DNA of 6,368 bases from Acidobacteriota bacterium (lineage in GTDB: Bacteria > Acidobacteriota > Terriglobia > 20CM-2-55-15): contig QHXA01000668.1 of NCBI GenBank assembly GCA_003222755.1, positions 1,626 through 7,993 of the forward strand, read 5' to 3'. Positions 1 to 6,368 of this stretch are shown one piece after another. Below the pieces are notes generated by a model that searched no databases, was not told where the DNA came from, and saw only the letters and a list, made by a program, of their open reading frames with translations. The position numbers and the translations under genes were made by a program. Every line of letters begins with the position of its first letter. Positions within the stretch are counted from its first letter, which is position 1.

Positions 1-67
1 GATCGCGAATGCGTGGCGTCTACCAGTGGTCTGTGGTCTATCGCTGAACGTAAACGTGAAGGTAAAG

Positions 68-160
68 ATGATCAGTAAGTCTCAGAGTGTCGCAGCCGCG
101 ATCGCAGTAATGTCGTTGTCACTGGGAACCGCCGTTTCCGAGCGACGTCTATTTCGGTGA
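68..160 (+). CDS. Possible small ORF, orphan signal-peptide-like (30 aa)
   Basis: ATG at 68 opens a 30-codon frame ending in TGA at 158-160. GAAGG lies at 58-62, five bases before the ATG, which is good ribosome-binding spacing. The peptide begins MISKSQSVAAAIAVMSLSLG, a short polar start followed by an Ala/Val/Leu core and a small-residue TAVS segment, so it resembles a Sec signal peptide with almost no mature part. It converges on the ankyrin gene and their 3' ends overlap by 12 bases. It could be the truncated start of a lost exported protein, a real tiny peptide or chance. No homologue is recognised. The surrounding bases 1-148 hold nothing else I can support, and I see no clear terminator for the leftward operon here. 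Confidence 0.2.
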   Translation: MISKSQSVAAAIAVMSLSLGTAVSERRLFR

Positions 161-1762
161 CGATATCGCGGTGCCCTTTGCGGCCATTAAGGATTCGAGC
201 AGGGCGACGGTTTTGGGGAACGCATCCGGCGCGCCACGACCGCCTCCTCCGGCACCTTTCGCGAGATCAAGCGGTGTTTTGCCGTTGGCATCCTTCGCCT
301 GCAAATCCGCACCATTGTCAGCGAGGAATTTCACGAAAGCATCGAAGCCTCTCTCTGCGGCGCCGTGCAATGCGGTCTGGTGCGGCACAGCAAACGGGCT
401 CGGCACCTGACTGCCTCGCCTCCCGCCGCCTCGACCACCCGCGGGGGCCGCGGCCCTGGGCTCGGTCACCATCCTGGCATTGATATCGGCGCCGGCGTCA
501 AGCAGCAATCGCATCGTCGCGAGCACGCCTTCGTCGGTACGATTGCGTCCGCGTGTCACTCGCGCGCCGAATTCGACACCCGCCGCCGCCATCAGAGGCG
601 TGACACCTTCCTTGCTCGGCAGATCGACGAGCGCACCATTCTTCAACAGGAGTTCAACGAATGGGGCGTCGCCTGCGCGCGCTGCGCGCAATAAGGCGGT
701 CGCGCCCTGAGCAAGTATCGTGTCGCCGCCGCGATCCTGTGGCACATCTCTATAAGGAGGGCGGCGCTTGAGCTGAATATTCGGATTCGCGCCGGCTTTG
801 AGCAGCAACCGGGCAACATCGAGCGCGGTGTGCGAATCCTCACTCGGTATCACGGCCGTCGCACCGTTACCCTTGACCGGCAGCGTGTTGACATCGGCGG
901 CCATGTACAGGGGTGAACGGCCGAAGAGGTCCCACTTATCGAGATCAGCGCCGGCTTCGATCATATCTGCGGCGAAGTCGAAATGCAGATTGAGCAGCGC
1001 CATATTCAGCGGCGTTGCGCCGTCGGTGTCTGCAAGATCGGGGTCGGCCTTGGCCGCAATCAGGTGCCGCGCACACGCGACGCAGCCTTCGCGCGCGGCA
1101 TACAACAACGGGGTGAAACCACCCTTGTTCAAGTCTTTGGGACGCGGCTCGGTGATGACCTTGCGTTCCCATTGGCGAATGACACCACGCGCATTGACGT
1201 CGGCGCCCCGGGAGGCCAGGAACTTCACCATCTCCGCCTGGCTTTGCGCGGCGGCCCACATCAATGCCGATTGCCCGCCCCAGTCTTCCTTGGCGTTAAC
1301 GTCAGCGCCCGCATCCAATAGCCGCCGGGCCGCTTCGATTTTGCCGCTGCGAGCGACCGCCATTAACGGCGTTTCGCCTTCCGGATTCTTTGTATTGGGA
1401 TCGGCGCCCGCCTTGAGCAGCGCGTCGATGACCGGCGCCGAGCCGATGATGGCGGCCTCGGTCAGCGCAGACGTGCCAAACCGGTTCTTCAATTTAACGT
1501 TGGCCCCGGCTTTGATCAGCGCACGGACGAGATCGAGATCGTCGTTAGAAGCGGCCCACATGATTGCCGTAGTACCATCCGCGGCAAGCGCATTCGGGTC
1601 GGCGCCTTTGGCCAGCAAGCGCAAGACGGTTGCGCGATCGCCGGACTCGGCCGCGTCGAGCAAACTCGTGTCCGCGGGTCTAGCGAACGAGATTGCAGCA
1701 AGCCAAACGGCCATGGCGGCCGTGGCCGCGACTCCCACCCAGCGTGCCGGAATGGTGCGCAT
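149..1762 (-). CDS. Exported ankyrin-repeat protein (about 12 repeats)
   Basis: This 537-residue protein has an N-terminal Sec signal peptide: R2/R7, a hydrophobic core around residues 9-24, and likely cleavage after SFA at 27. About twelve ankyrin repeats follow from residue 33 to about 525. They are recognisable by repeated TPL/SAL helices and GADxNA turns (GADPNA 53-58, GADVNA 152-157 and 186-191, GADINA 424-429). Two repeats carry long inserts at the same finger position, residues 192-213 and 430-459; the second is Gly/Arg-rich. A second Gly-rich stretch lies at 502-510. The only cysteines form a CxxC (227-230). Ankyrin repeats bind protein partners, and here the binding would be extracytoplasmic. 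The ATG is one base past the DUF1552 stop and has GGAGG upstream, so it is probably translationally coupled. The repeat family is certain; partner and role are unknown. Confidence 0.93.
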   Translation of the reverse strand: MRTIPARWVGVAATAAMAVWLAAISFARPADTSLLDAAESGDRATVLRLLAKGADPNALAADGTTAIMWAASNDDLDLVRALIKAGANVKLKNRFGTSALTEAAIIGSAPVIDALLKAGADPNTKNPEGETPLMAVARSGKIEAARRLLDAGADVNAKEDWGGQSALMWAAAQSQAEMVKFLASRGADVNARGVIRQWERKVITEPRPKDLNKGGFTPLLYAAREGCVACARHLIAAKADPDLADTDGATPLNMALLNLHFDFAADMIEAGADLDKWDLFGRSPLYMAADVNTLPVKGNGATAVIPSEDSHTALDVARLLLKAGANPNIQLKRRPPYRDVPQDRGGDTILAQGATALLRAARAGDAPFVELLLKNGALVDLPSKEGVTPLMAAAGVEFGARVTRGRNRTDEGVLATMRLLLDAGADINARMVTEPRAAAPAGGRGGGRRGSQVPSPFAVPHQTALHGAAERGFDAFVKFLADNGADLQAKDANGKTPLDLAKGAGGGGRGAPDAFPKTVALLESLMAAKGTAISSPK

Positions 1763-1767
1763 CTTAG

Positions 1768-1773
1768 ACCTCC
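1768..1773 (-). promoter_or_regulatory. Shine-Dalgarno of the ankyrin gene
   Basis: On the minus strand GGAGGT lies five bases before the ATG at 1762. It sits inside the last codons of the DUF1552 gene and overlaps no alternative start. It fixes the ankyrin start and supports coupled translation with the upstream gene. Confidence 0.8.
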
Positions 1774-2864
1774 GACAGAATGCCGCCGCTGTCGCCGATC
1801 GATTTCACTGGAATGTTGTTTCGGTCGAACAGGGTCAGTAGCAGATCGGAAAAGCGCGAGTCCTGCGGATATTTCAAATGCTGGCCGCCCTTGATGCGCC
1901 CGTGCGCATGACCAAGCAGAGCCGCCGGCAGCGGATCGTTGTTGTGCCGATTGCTGTCGCTCATATTGCTGCCGAACAGGATCGTGGAGTGATCGAGGAC
2001 GGTGCCGTCGGCCTCCTGTGCCTTCGCGAGCCGCTCGATGAATTTCGCAAAAACCTCGGCGTGGTACTTCTGAATCTCCACCAGCTTGTCTTGCTTTTGC
2101 GGATTGTTCCCGTGATGAGAGAGAGGATGAAAGGCTTCCGCGATGCCGAGGTTCGTATACGTGCGCATGCTCGCTTCGCGATCCATCGAGCACGTAATGA
2201 TGCGTGTGATATCCGCCTGGAACGCGAGGGCCATGAGATCGAACAACAGTTTGAAATGCTCGGTGATGTCATTCGGCGTGCCGACCGGCGCGTCCGGGAT
2301 GTTGAGTGAGGCGGTGTCCTGCTTCGAGGCCATTTGGACACGCCGCTCGATCTCGCGAACCGAGTCCAGGTAATCGCTCACGACGACGCGGTCACGGACT
2401 CCAAGGCTGGCCTGCAAGCGGGCGGCTTGTGACTTGACGCGGTCCAGGATGCTGCCGGTCTCGACGAGAATCTCCGCACGTTCCTTCGTCGTGTCGCCCT
2501 GGCCGAACAGCTTTTGAAACACCGCGCGCGGATTGCCTTCCTGCGGCAACGATTGTGTCGGCGTTCGCCAAGCCAATCGCGCTCCTGCTCCGGCAGTTGT
2601 GAGCTCGAGTGAAGGCAGCCGCGTGTCCTTACCGATATGTCGGGCCGCCAACTGGTCGGCGCTGACGCCGGAATCCGGACCAGCGACACCGAAGTCCCAT
2701 GGCTTGACGCAGGTCAGCCACGTAGGCTCGATATAGCCGTGGGGCTCGGGCGTTTCGGCAGGCTTGTTTCGCAAACCCGACACGATGGTCAGATCTTTGC
2801 GGAACGGCTTCAATGGCTCGAGAATCGGCGACATCTCGTAGTCGGTACCGGTTTGCTTCGGCGA

Positions 2865-2872
2865 CCATCAAA
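2865..2872 (-). other. Frame-break junction in DUF1552
   Basis: TTT (Phe48 of the leader frame, 2870-2872) is followed by GA and then TGG, the first codon of the body frame. In the body frame the triplet just before TGG is TGA, and the leader frame continues as unrelated Arg-rich sequence until it ends at 2810. The break is therefore confined to these few bases. Confidence 0.75.
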
Positions 2873-3020
2873 CCGCTTCGGTGTTGAGCCGGCCGCGGTC
2901 TGAGCCCACGCGGTGGCGGCGGGATTCATCGCATCCAGGAGCGGCAGCGCTATGGTGGTCCCGATGCCTTTTAATGCCGTACGTCGTGAAATATGCTTTT
3001 TGGATATATACATGTCGTAT

Positions 3021-3024
3021 CTCC
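3021..3024 (-). promoter_or_regulatory. Shine-Dalgarno of the DUF1552 gene
   Basis: Minus-strand GGAG lies seven bases before the ATG at 3013. This supports the start that gives the complete twin-arginine leader. It sits only three bases from the left end of the inverted-repeat element, so RNA folding there could influence access to it. Confidence 0.6.
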
Positions 3025-3032
3025 GCTTGTAG

Positions 3033-3051
3033 GGGCGGTCTATGACCGCCC
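3033..3051. repeat. Left palindromic unit of the element
   Basis: GGGCGGTC (3033-3040), loop TAT, GACCGCCC (3044-3051): a perfect 8-bp stem with a three-base loop, lying in the leader between the cytochrome stop and the DUF1552 start. Confidence 0.8.
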
Positions 3052-3069
3052 GCGATCTTGCACGTTGCT

Positions 3070-5520
3070 CTACTGTGGGCGGTCATAGACCGCCCCTACA
3101 GCAACGGGTTGAGCCACCCGATGCTTCCTGAACTGTTCGCTCTGAACAATGGCCTCAACCAGCGCCGAAAATTTGTAATCGTCATGGGCCGCGCCGCGCA
3201 CAATCCGTCGCACGGTAGGCATGTCGTAGTATTCCACCTTGTGCCCCATCGCATACATCAACAGCCGTTCGGTAAACGTCTGCACGAACTGTTCGGGGCG
3301 GCGCAGCAACGCCTTGCGCAAATCATCGGGTCCGTTAATTGCCGTGCCATCGGGCAACTCGCCCGAGGAATCGATCACCGTGCCGGCAAAGCGATCCCGA
3401 TCTCTCCACCTTCCGGTCGCATCGAAATTTTCGAGTGCGAAACCGAGCGGGTCCATAACCGCGTGACACGAAGAACAAGTCGGGCTCGCTCGATGCTTCG
3501 CAATCATCTCGCGGACCGTGAGGGCCTTCGTCGTGCCGATGTCTTTCTCGTCCAGAGTTGGGACGTTGGGCGGTGGAGTCGCCGGCGGAACGCCTTGAAT
3601 GTATTTAAGGATAAAGGCGCCCCGCAAAACCGGTGAAGTGCGGTTCGGGTAGGCAGCCGCCATCAGAATGGCGCCTTTGCCGAGCAGGCCCCAGCGGGAC
3701 GATTGCTTGAGATCGACTCTCTGGAAACGATCGCCTTTGATGTCGGTGATGCCGTAGTGAAGCGCGATGCGCTCGTTGAGAAACGTGTGGCTCGCTCTTA
3801 GTAGATCGACGACGCTGCGGTCTTCCCTGAAGATGCTGTCGGCGAAAAGCGTGAGTTCCGTTTTGAAATCCTCGCGAGGATCGGCTCGGCCCGACGCATA
3901 CGGGAACACGTTCGAGTCCGGCACAATCTCGTCCAGGCGCTTCATGTCGAGCCATTGATGGACGAAGTTGCTCGCCAGCGTTATCGAACGCGGATCGGCC
4001 AGCATGCGGCGTACTTGCTTCTCGAGCACTGAAGGTTCGCTGAGTTTGCCTTTGATGCCGAGTTCGAGCAGCTCTTCATCGGGGATCGTGTTCCAGAGAA
4101 AGAACGAAAGCTTCGATGCGAGTTCGAGATCGTTAATTGCGTAGACTTCACCGGGACGCAACCCCGCGGGCACGCGCTCGCCGCGGTACAGAAAGAACGG
4201 GCTCGCCAAAATGCCGGTAATAGCGCCGCGGACGCCTCCCTCGAAGCCGCCTTCTTTCACGCCGTCCTGGTAATACATGAAAAGCTCACTCAGGTCTTCA
4301 TCGGAAACCGGTCGCCGGTATGCGCGTTTTGCAACAGACGTGATGATCTGTTTCGCGCAGAGCTCTTGCGCATCGGCTTTATCGGGATAGCAACTAAAGA
4401 TTCGTTGACGACTCGGCGTCGCACCGAGTCCGCTCGCGCTAAATGGGCCCTGGAGCTGAAAAGAACTCACGCGATACATACGATCCTGTCCGCCGCCGGG
4501 CACGAACATCTGCAACTGATCGTCGGACTCGGCAAAGGTCCGGCGCTTGAATGCCACGCCAATCTTGTGTGGTCCCGCCTTCGCGGCGAAGCGAATATTC
4601 TTCAATCGCGCATTGACGCGATCGAGCGCGCCATTTAGCACCTGATCGAACAGCTTCACGTCTTCTTCGCCGCCGACCACGGTCTCGTAGACGATCTGAT
4701 TGTCGATCATTACCACCAGCGGGTTCTCGAACTCCATTCCACTACCCCAGATGTTGGTGGCCATGTCGGCGACATTGATGACGTATTCGCCGTCCGAGGG
4801 AAGATCGACTTTCGCGAGAATGCCACCGCGCGTGCCGAGCGGAAGGCCCGGAACATGGGTGAACTGCGTGCCGGGTGCGGCACGGAAGGTCCAACCTCCG
4901 GGTCTCGCATCCGGCCGGCCGACGGCCTTCACGGCCACGGCGCGCGCCGCGATGACATATTGCTCGATAAACGAAGGCGACACCTGCAACGCCGTGGCGA
5001 TGTTGTCGAAGCCCTCGAAAGTGTCGTCTTCGGGCAACAGCTCGTTCCCATTAATCTCGACCGCGAGGAGATCCCGCACCGCGTTTGCATATTCCTTGCG
5101 GTTGAGCCGGTGCAGCACGACCTGATCGCGCAGATGCGCCTGGCCTGCCGCCTTGTCGAGGGAATCCTCGAGCCAGACGACCAGCGAGTCAATCGCTGCA
5201 GGTTCCGGCTGCCGAGCGCCGGGAGGCGGCATCACGCGCCCACGAAGCTTACGCACAGCCTTCTCGAACACTTCCGCACGCTGGCCGATACTCCCCGGCG
5301 TGATTCCCTCAAAGCTGACGCCGCCGGTCTTGGCGCGGTCGTTGTGACATCCGACGCAGTATTGCTTAATGGTGGCTAACTGCGCGTCCGCTGCGGAAGT
5401 TTGAGCGGCGGACGGAGCCGGAGCCGCGGTGAATGCACCGGCCAGCAAAGCAATCAACACGCCAGCCAGCGAAACGACAGCGATCGGTGCGATTCGTTTC
5501 CTTTGCATATGTCGCAACAT
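3070..5520 (-). CDS. PSCyt/PSD multi-domain cytochrome c protein (DUF1592/DUF1588/DUF1587/DUF1595/DUF1585)
   Basis: This is a planctomycete-type cytochrome c protein, numbered here from an upstream GTG at 5538 (822 aa). The in-frame ATG at 5520 (816 aa) seems the likelier start, though no candidate has a good ribosome-binding site. A Sec signal (MQRKR, then a long hydrophobic stretch to about residue 45) precedes PSCyt1 with heme motif CVGCH (61-65) and MPPP (103-106), a possible Met ligand. Then come PSD3/DUF1587 (HRLNRKEYANAVRDLL, about 142-205), a beta-rich carbohydrate-binding-like segment (about 212-365), PSD5/DUF1595 (385-455), PSD4/DUF1592 (463-598), PSCyt3/DUF1588 with a second heme motif CSSCH (688-692), and PSD2/DUF1585 (717-805). 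The domain order is complete. The last residues, VGAVYDRPQ, come from an inverted-repeat element and are not family sequence. It probably acts in extracytoplasmic electron transfer; the substrate is unknown. Confidence 0.93.
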   Translation of the reverse strand: MLRHMQRKRIAPIAVVSLAGVLIALLAGAFTAAPAPSAAQTSAADAQLATIKQYCVGCHNDRAKTGGVSFEGITPGSIGQRAEVFEKAVRKLRGRVMPPPGARQPEPAAIDSLVVWLEDSLDKAAGQAHLRDQVVLHRLNRKEYANAVRDLLAVEINGNELLPEDDTFEGFDNIATALQVSPSFIEQYVIAARAVAVKAVGRPDARPGGWTFRAAPGTQFTHVPGLPLGTRGGILAKVDLPSDGEYVINVADMATNIWGSGMEFENPLVVMIDNQIVYETVVGGEEDVKLFDQVLNGALDRVNARLKNIRFAAKAGPHKIGVAFKRRTFAESDDQLQMFVPGGGQDRMYRVSSFQLQGPFSASGLGATPSRQRIFSCYPDKADAQELCAKQIITSVAKRAYRRPVSDEDLSELFMYYQDGVKEGGFEGGVRGAITGILASPFFLYRGERVPAGLRPGEVYAINDLELASKLSFFLWNTIPDEELLELGIKGKLSEPSVLEKQVRRMLADPRSITLASNFVHQWLDMKRLDEIVPDSNVFPYASGRADPREDFKTELTLFADSIFREDRSVVDLLRASHTFLNERIALHYGITDIKGDRFQRVDLKQSSRWGLLGKGAILMAAAYPNRTSPVLRGAFILKYIQGVPPATPPPNVPTLDEKDIGTTKALTVREMIAKHRASPTCSSCHAVMDPLGFALENFDATGRWRDRDRFAGTVIDSSGELPDGTAINGPDDLRKALLRRPEQFVQTFTERLLMYAMGHKVEYYDMPTVRRIVRGAAHDDYKFSALVEAIVQSEQFRKHRVAQPVAVGAVYDRPQ
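3077..3095. repeat. Right palindromic unit of the element
   Basis: GGGCGGTC (3077-3084), loop ATA, GACCGCCC (3088-3095): the inverted copy of the left unit. It lies wholly inside the coding frame of the cytochrome gene, where it is translated as part of the AVYDRP tail. Confidence 0.8.
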
Positions 5521-5554
5521 TTTTAGCGTCGGGCCCACCGTTTACTGATGTGGG

Positions 5555-6368
5555 CTACGCGTCCGGTGACAAATAAGCCCACAGGCTCTCGAACGCGCGG
5601 CGCACAAACACGTCCGGATTCCCCATCTTGTCATCAAATTCCTTGGCCGGACGGGCTTCCACGGCCTCGCCTGGCCCGCGCCCTTTGTTCAGAAGCTGAG
5701 TCAAGCGATCGTATATGTACTGTGCCTTGAGGTCTGCCAGGCCGAGCACCGGCCCACGCGCAGGCACGATACGTGTATCCGCATCGGCCAGCGTCTGCAA
5801 TCGTTGAAGGCCGCCGACGATGCCGCCAATCCAGCCACCGGTCCACCAGTCGACTTCGGGCCAGCCTTGCCCCGACACCGCATCACCTACCGCGAGCACG
5901 TTCTGTTTTGGAAAGAAAACATACAGATCGCCGTCAGTATGCGCCGCATCCGGGATGTACCCATAGCGGACGCCGGAGTCGAGTTTGCCAGTAGTGTAGA
6001 AGGTCTTGTTCGGTTGCGCGATCTTCGGTAGTCGTGCGAAACGCCGCCCATCCCAAGGCCAGGTGACGTTCTGCGTCAGCCACAAGCGCGTGTTCTCATG
6101 GGCAATGACCGTCGCGCCGGCCTTGCCCAACCGCTCGTTCGAGCCGGTCTGCTCGGGATGCCAATGTGTATTGAAGATCGTGCGAACCGGGCCGACGCCT
6201 GGCAGGCCGGAGACGGCTTTCATCAGCGCATCGGAACCGCCGGCGGATCCGCCATCCACGAGCAAGACGCCGTCAGCACCGGTTTGCGCAACGACGTTCG
6301 CTTCTTCGCGGATTCTCACCACGAACAGATCGTCGCTCAATTTCAGCGTGCCGCCTTCGGACACCGCT
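5555..6368 (-). CDS. Metallo-beta-lactamase-fold protein with atypical metal site (N-terminus beyond window)
   Basis: The frame is open to the right edge, so the real start probably lies outside. An internal GTG at 6364 would give 269 residues, used for numbering. The fold is supported by LFVVRIREEANVVAQTGADGVLLVDGG at the N-terminus (DGG 37-39), NTHWHPEQTGSN (65-76), AAHTDGDLYVFFP (140-152), VGDAV (159-163) and VPARGPV (200-206). The usual HxHxDH motif appears as HWHPEQ (H67, H69, E71, Q72), and the usual final GHGP His is R203. H142 and D161 remain. The first zinc site is thus intact, while the second lacks its normal Asp and His ligands. A mono-metal hydrolase, altered substrate range or a non-catalytic role are all possible. 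Its TAG at 5555-5557 is 34 bases before the cytochrome ATG, consistent with one operon. Confidence 0.85.
   Translation of the reverse strand, partial: AVSEGGTLKLSDDLFVVRIREEANVVAQTGADGVLLVDGGSAGGSDALMKAVSGLPGVGPVRTIFNTHWHPEQTGSNERLGKAGATVIAHENTRLWLTQNVTWPWDGRRFARLPKIAQPNKTFYTTGKLDSGVRYGYIPDAAHTDGDLYVFFPKQNVLAVGDAVSGQGWPEVDWWTGGWIGGIVGGLQRLQTLADADTRIVPARGPVLGLADLKAQYIYDRLTQLLNKGRGPGEAVEARPAKEFDDKMGNPDVFVRRAFESLWAYLSPDA

Larger units (their letters stand above)
1764..3013 (-). pseudogene. DUF1552 (HXXSHH family) Tat-exported protein, frame-disrupted
   Basis: The first 48 codons from ATG 3013 encode a twin-arginine signal (SRRTALKG at residues 9-16, hydrophobic TTIALPLLDA, AWAQ cleavage region) and end in TPKRF. 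The family body resumes in another frame at TGG 2867 (WSPKQTGTDYEM) and runs to TAA at 1764-1766. The body shows DUF1552 hallmarks: SPILEPLKPFRKDLTIVSGL, RTPTQSLPQEGNPRAVFQKLFG, the name-giving HPLSHH motif (bases 2112-2129), LDHSTILFGSNMSD and a C-terminal GHAHGRIKGGQHL. The longest clean body ORF starts at ATG 2834 (356 aa) but lacks any export signal. Family proteins usually have roughly 10-14 residues between KRF and the Trp, so a small deletion with frame loss is inferred. Either this is a pseudogene or the assembly has an error. Its molecular function is unknown; it commonly sits beside DUF1592-type cytochromes. Confidence 0.85.
3028..3100. repeat. REP/MITE-like inverted-repeat element, 73 bp
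   Basis: Bases 3028-3051 and 3077-3100 are perfect 24-base inverted repeats beginning TGTAGGGGCGG and ending in its complement, separated by 25 bases. Each arm is itself an 8-bp-stem palindrome (GGGCGGTC, three-base loop, GACCGCCC). This two-unit head-to-head layout is typical of REP/BIME-type or small non-autonomous elements. The right arm and part of the spacer are read as the last residues (VGAVYDRPQ) and stop of the cytochrome gene. There is no U-tract after either stem, so it is not a classic intrinsic terminator. It may stabilise or attenuate mRNA between the two genes. No transposase is present in the window. Confidence 0.85.

Noticed and set aside
798..1841. Plus-strand 347-residue ORF opposite the ankyrin gene
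   Set aside because: It is the antisense shadow of a repetitive GC-rich gene: Ser/Ala-rich, with periodic SAPAS patterns mirroring GAD repeats and no recognisable domain. The minus strand encodes clear ankyrin repeats.
2868..2870. In-frame TGA before WSPKQTG as a possible selenocysteine codon
   Set aside because: The codons upstream in that frame read LNTEAV, an out-of-frame shadow of the leader, and not a DUF1552 sequence. The TGA is a by-product of the frame break.
3052..3076. Inverted repeat with spacer as a minimal CRISPR unit
   Set aside because: There are only two copies, in inverted and not direct orientation, with one 25-base spacer and no cas genes.
3028..3100. Inverted repeat as a Rho-independent terminator
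   Set aside because: The stems are strong, but no T-run follows on either strand, and the downstream genes are in the same orientation with a ribosome-binding site right after it. A repeat element fits better.
3058..3636. Plus-strand 192-residue ORF opposite the cytochrome 3' end
   Set aside because: It overlaps conserved DUF1588/DUF1585 coding on the minus strand, and its translation has low-complexity Arg/His character with no family features.
6235..6252. Near-palindrome GGAACCGCCGGCGGATCC
   Set aside because: It is explained by the codons for a Gly-Gly-Ser-Ala-Gly-Gly-Ser run in the beta-lactamase-fold protein, with one mismatch. It has no copy elsewhere that I could see and is not at a gene boundary.

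Overview
The window reads as one leftward-transcribed (minus-strand) gene cluster from a high-GC environmental bacterium. The gene set is a multi-domain planctomycete-type cytochrome c protein, a Tat-exported DUF1552 (HXXSHH) protein and an exported ankyrin-repeat protein. This combination is typical of Acidobacteriota and also occurs in Planctomycetes, Verrucomicrobia and some soil Gammaproteobacteria. Acidobacteriota is my best guess, inferred from gene content only; there is no rRNA or phylogenetic marker here.

Layout in order of transcription (right to left): a metallo-beta-lactamase-fold protein enters from the right edge (5555-6368, N-terminus outside the window). It is followed closely by the PSCyt/PSD cytochrome (stop at 3070, probable start at 5520). 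Next comes a compact inverted-repeat element (3028-3100) that supplies the last codons and the stop of the cytochrome gene. The DUF1552 gene (1764-3013) has its Tat leader and its body in different reading frames. The ankyrin gene (149-1762) follows one base after the DUF1552 stop, behind a strong Shine-Dalgarno sequence. The left 148 bases hold no confident gene, only a 30-codon plus-strand ORF that looks like an orphan signal peptide and a tiny tandem repeat.

The cytochrome (Sec signal, two CxxCH motifs), the DUF1552 protein (twin-arginine signal) and the ankyrin protein (Sec signal) are all predicted to leave the cytoplasm. Tight spacing suggests one transcript. Their joint function is not established; an extracytoplasmic redox or polymer-processing assembly is inference. 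The beta-lactamase-fold protein may be co-transcribed, but its role is unclear because its second metal site looks substituted.

Most worth a second look: the REP-like element that rewrites the cytochrome C-terminus and abuts the DUF1552 ribosome-binding site; the frame break and apparent missing segment in DUF1552; and the non-canonical HWHPEQ metal motif in the beta-lactamase-fold protein.
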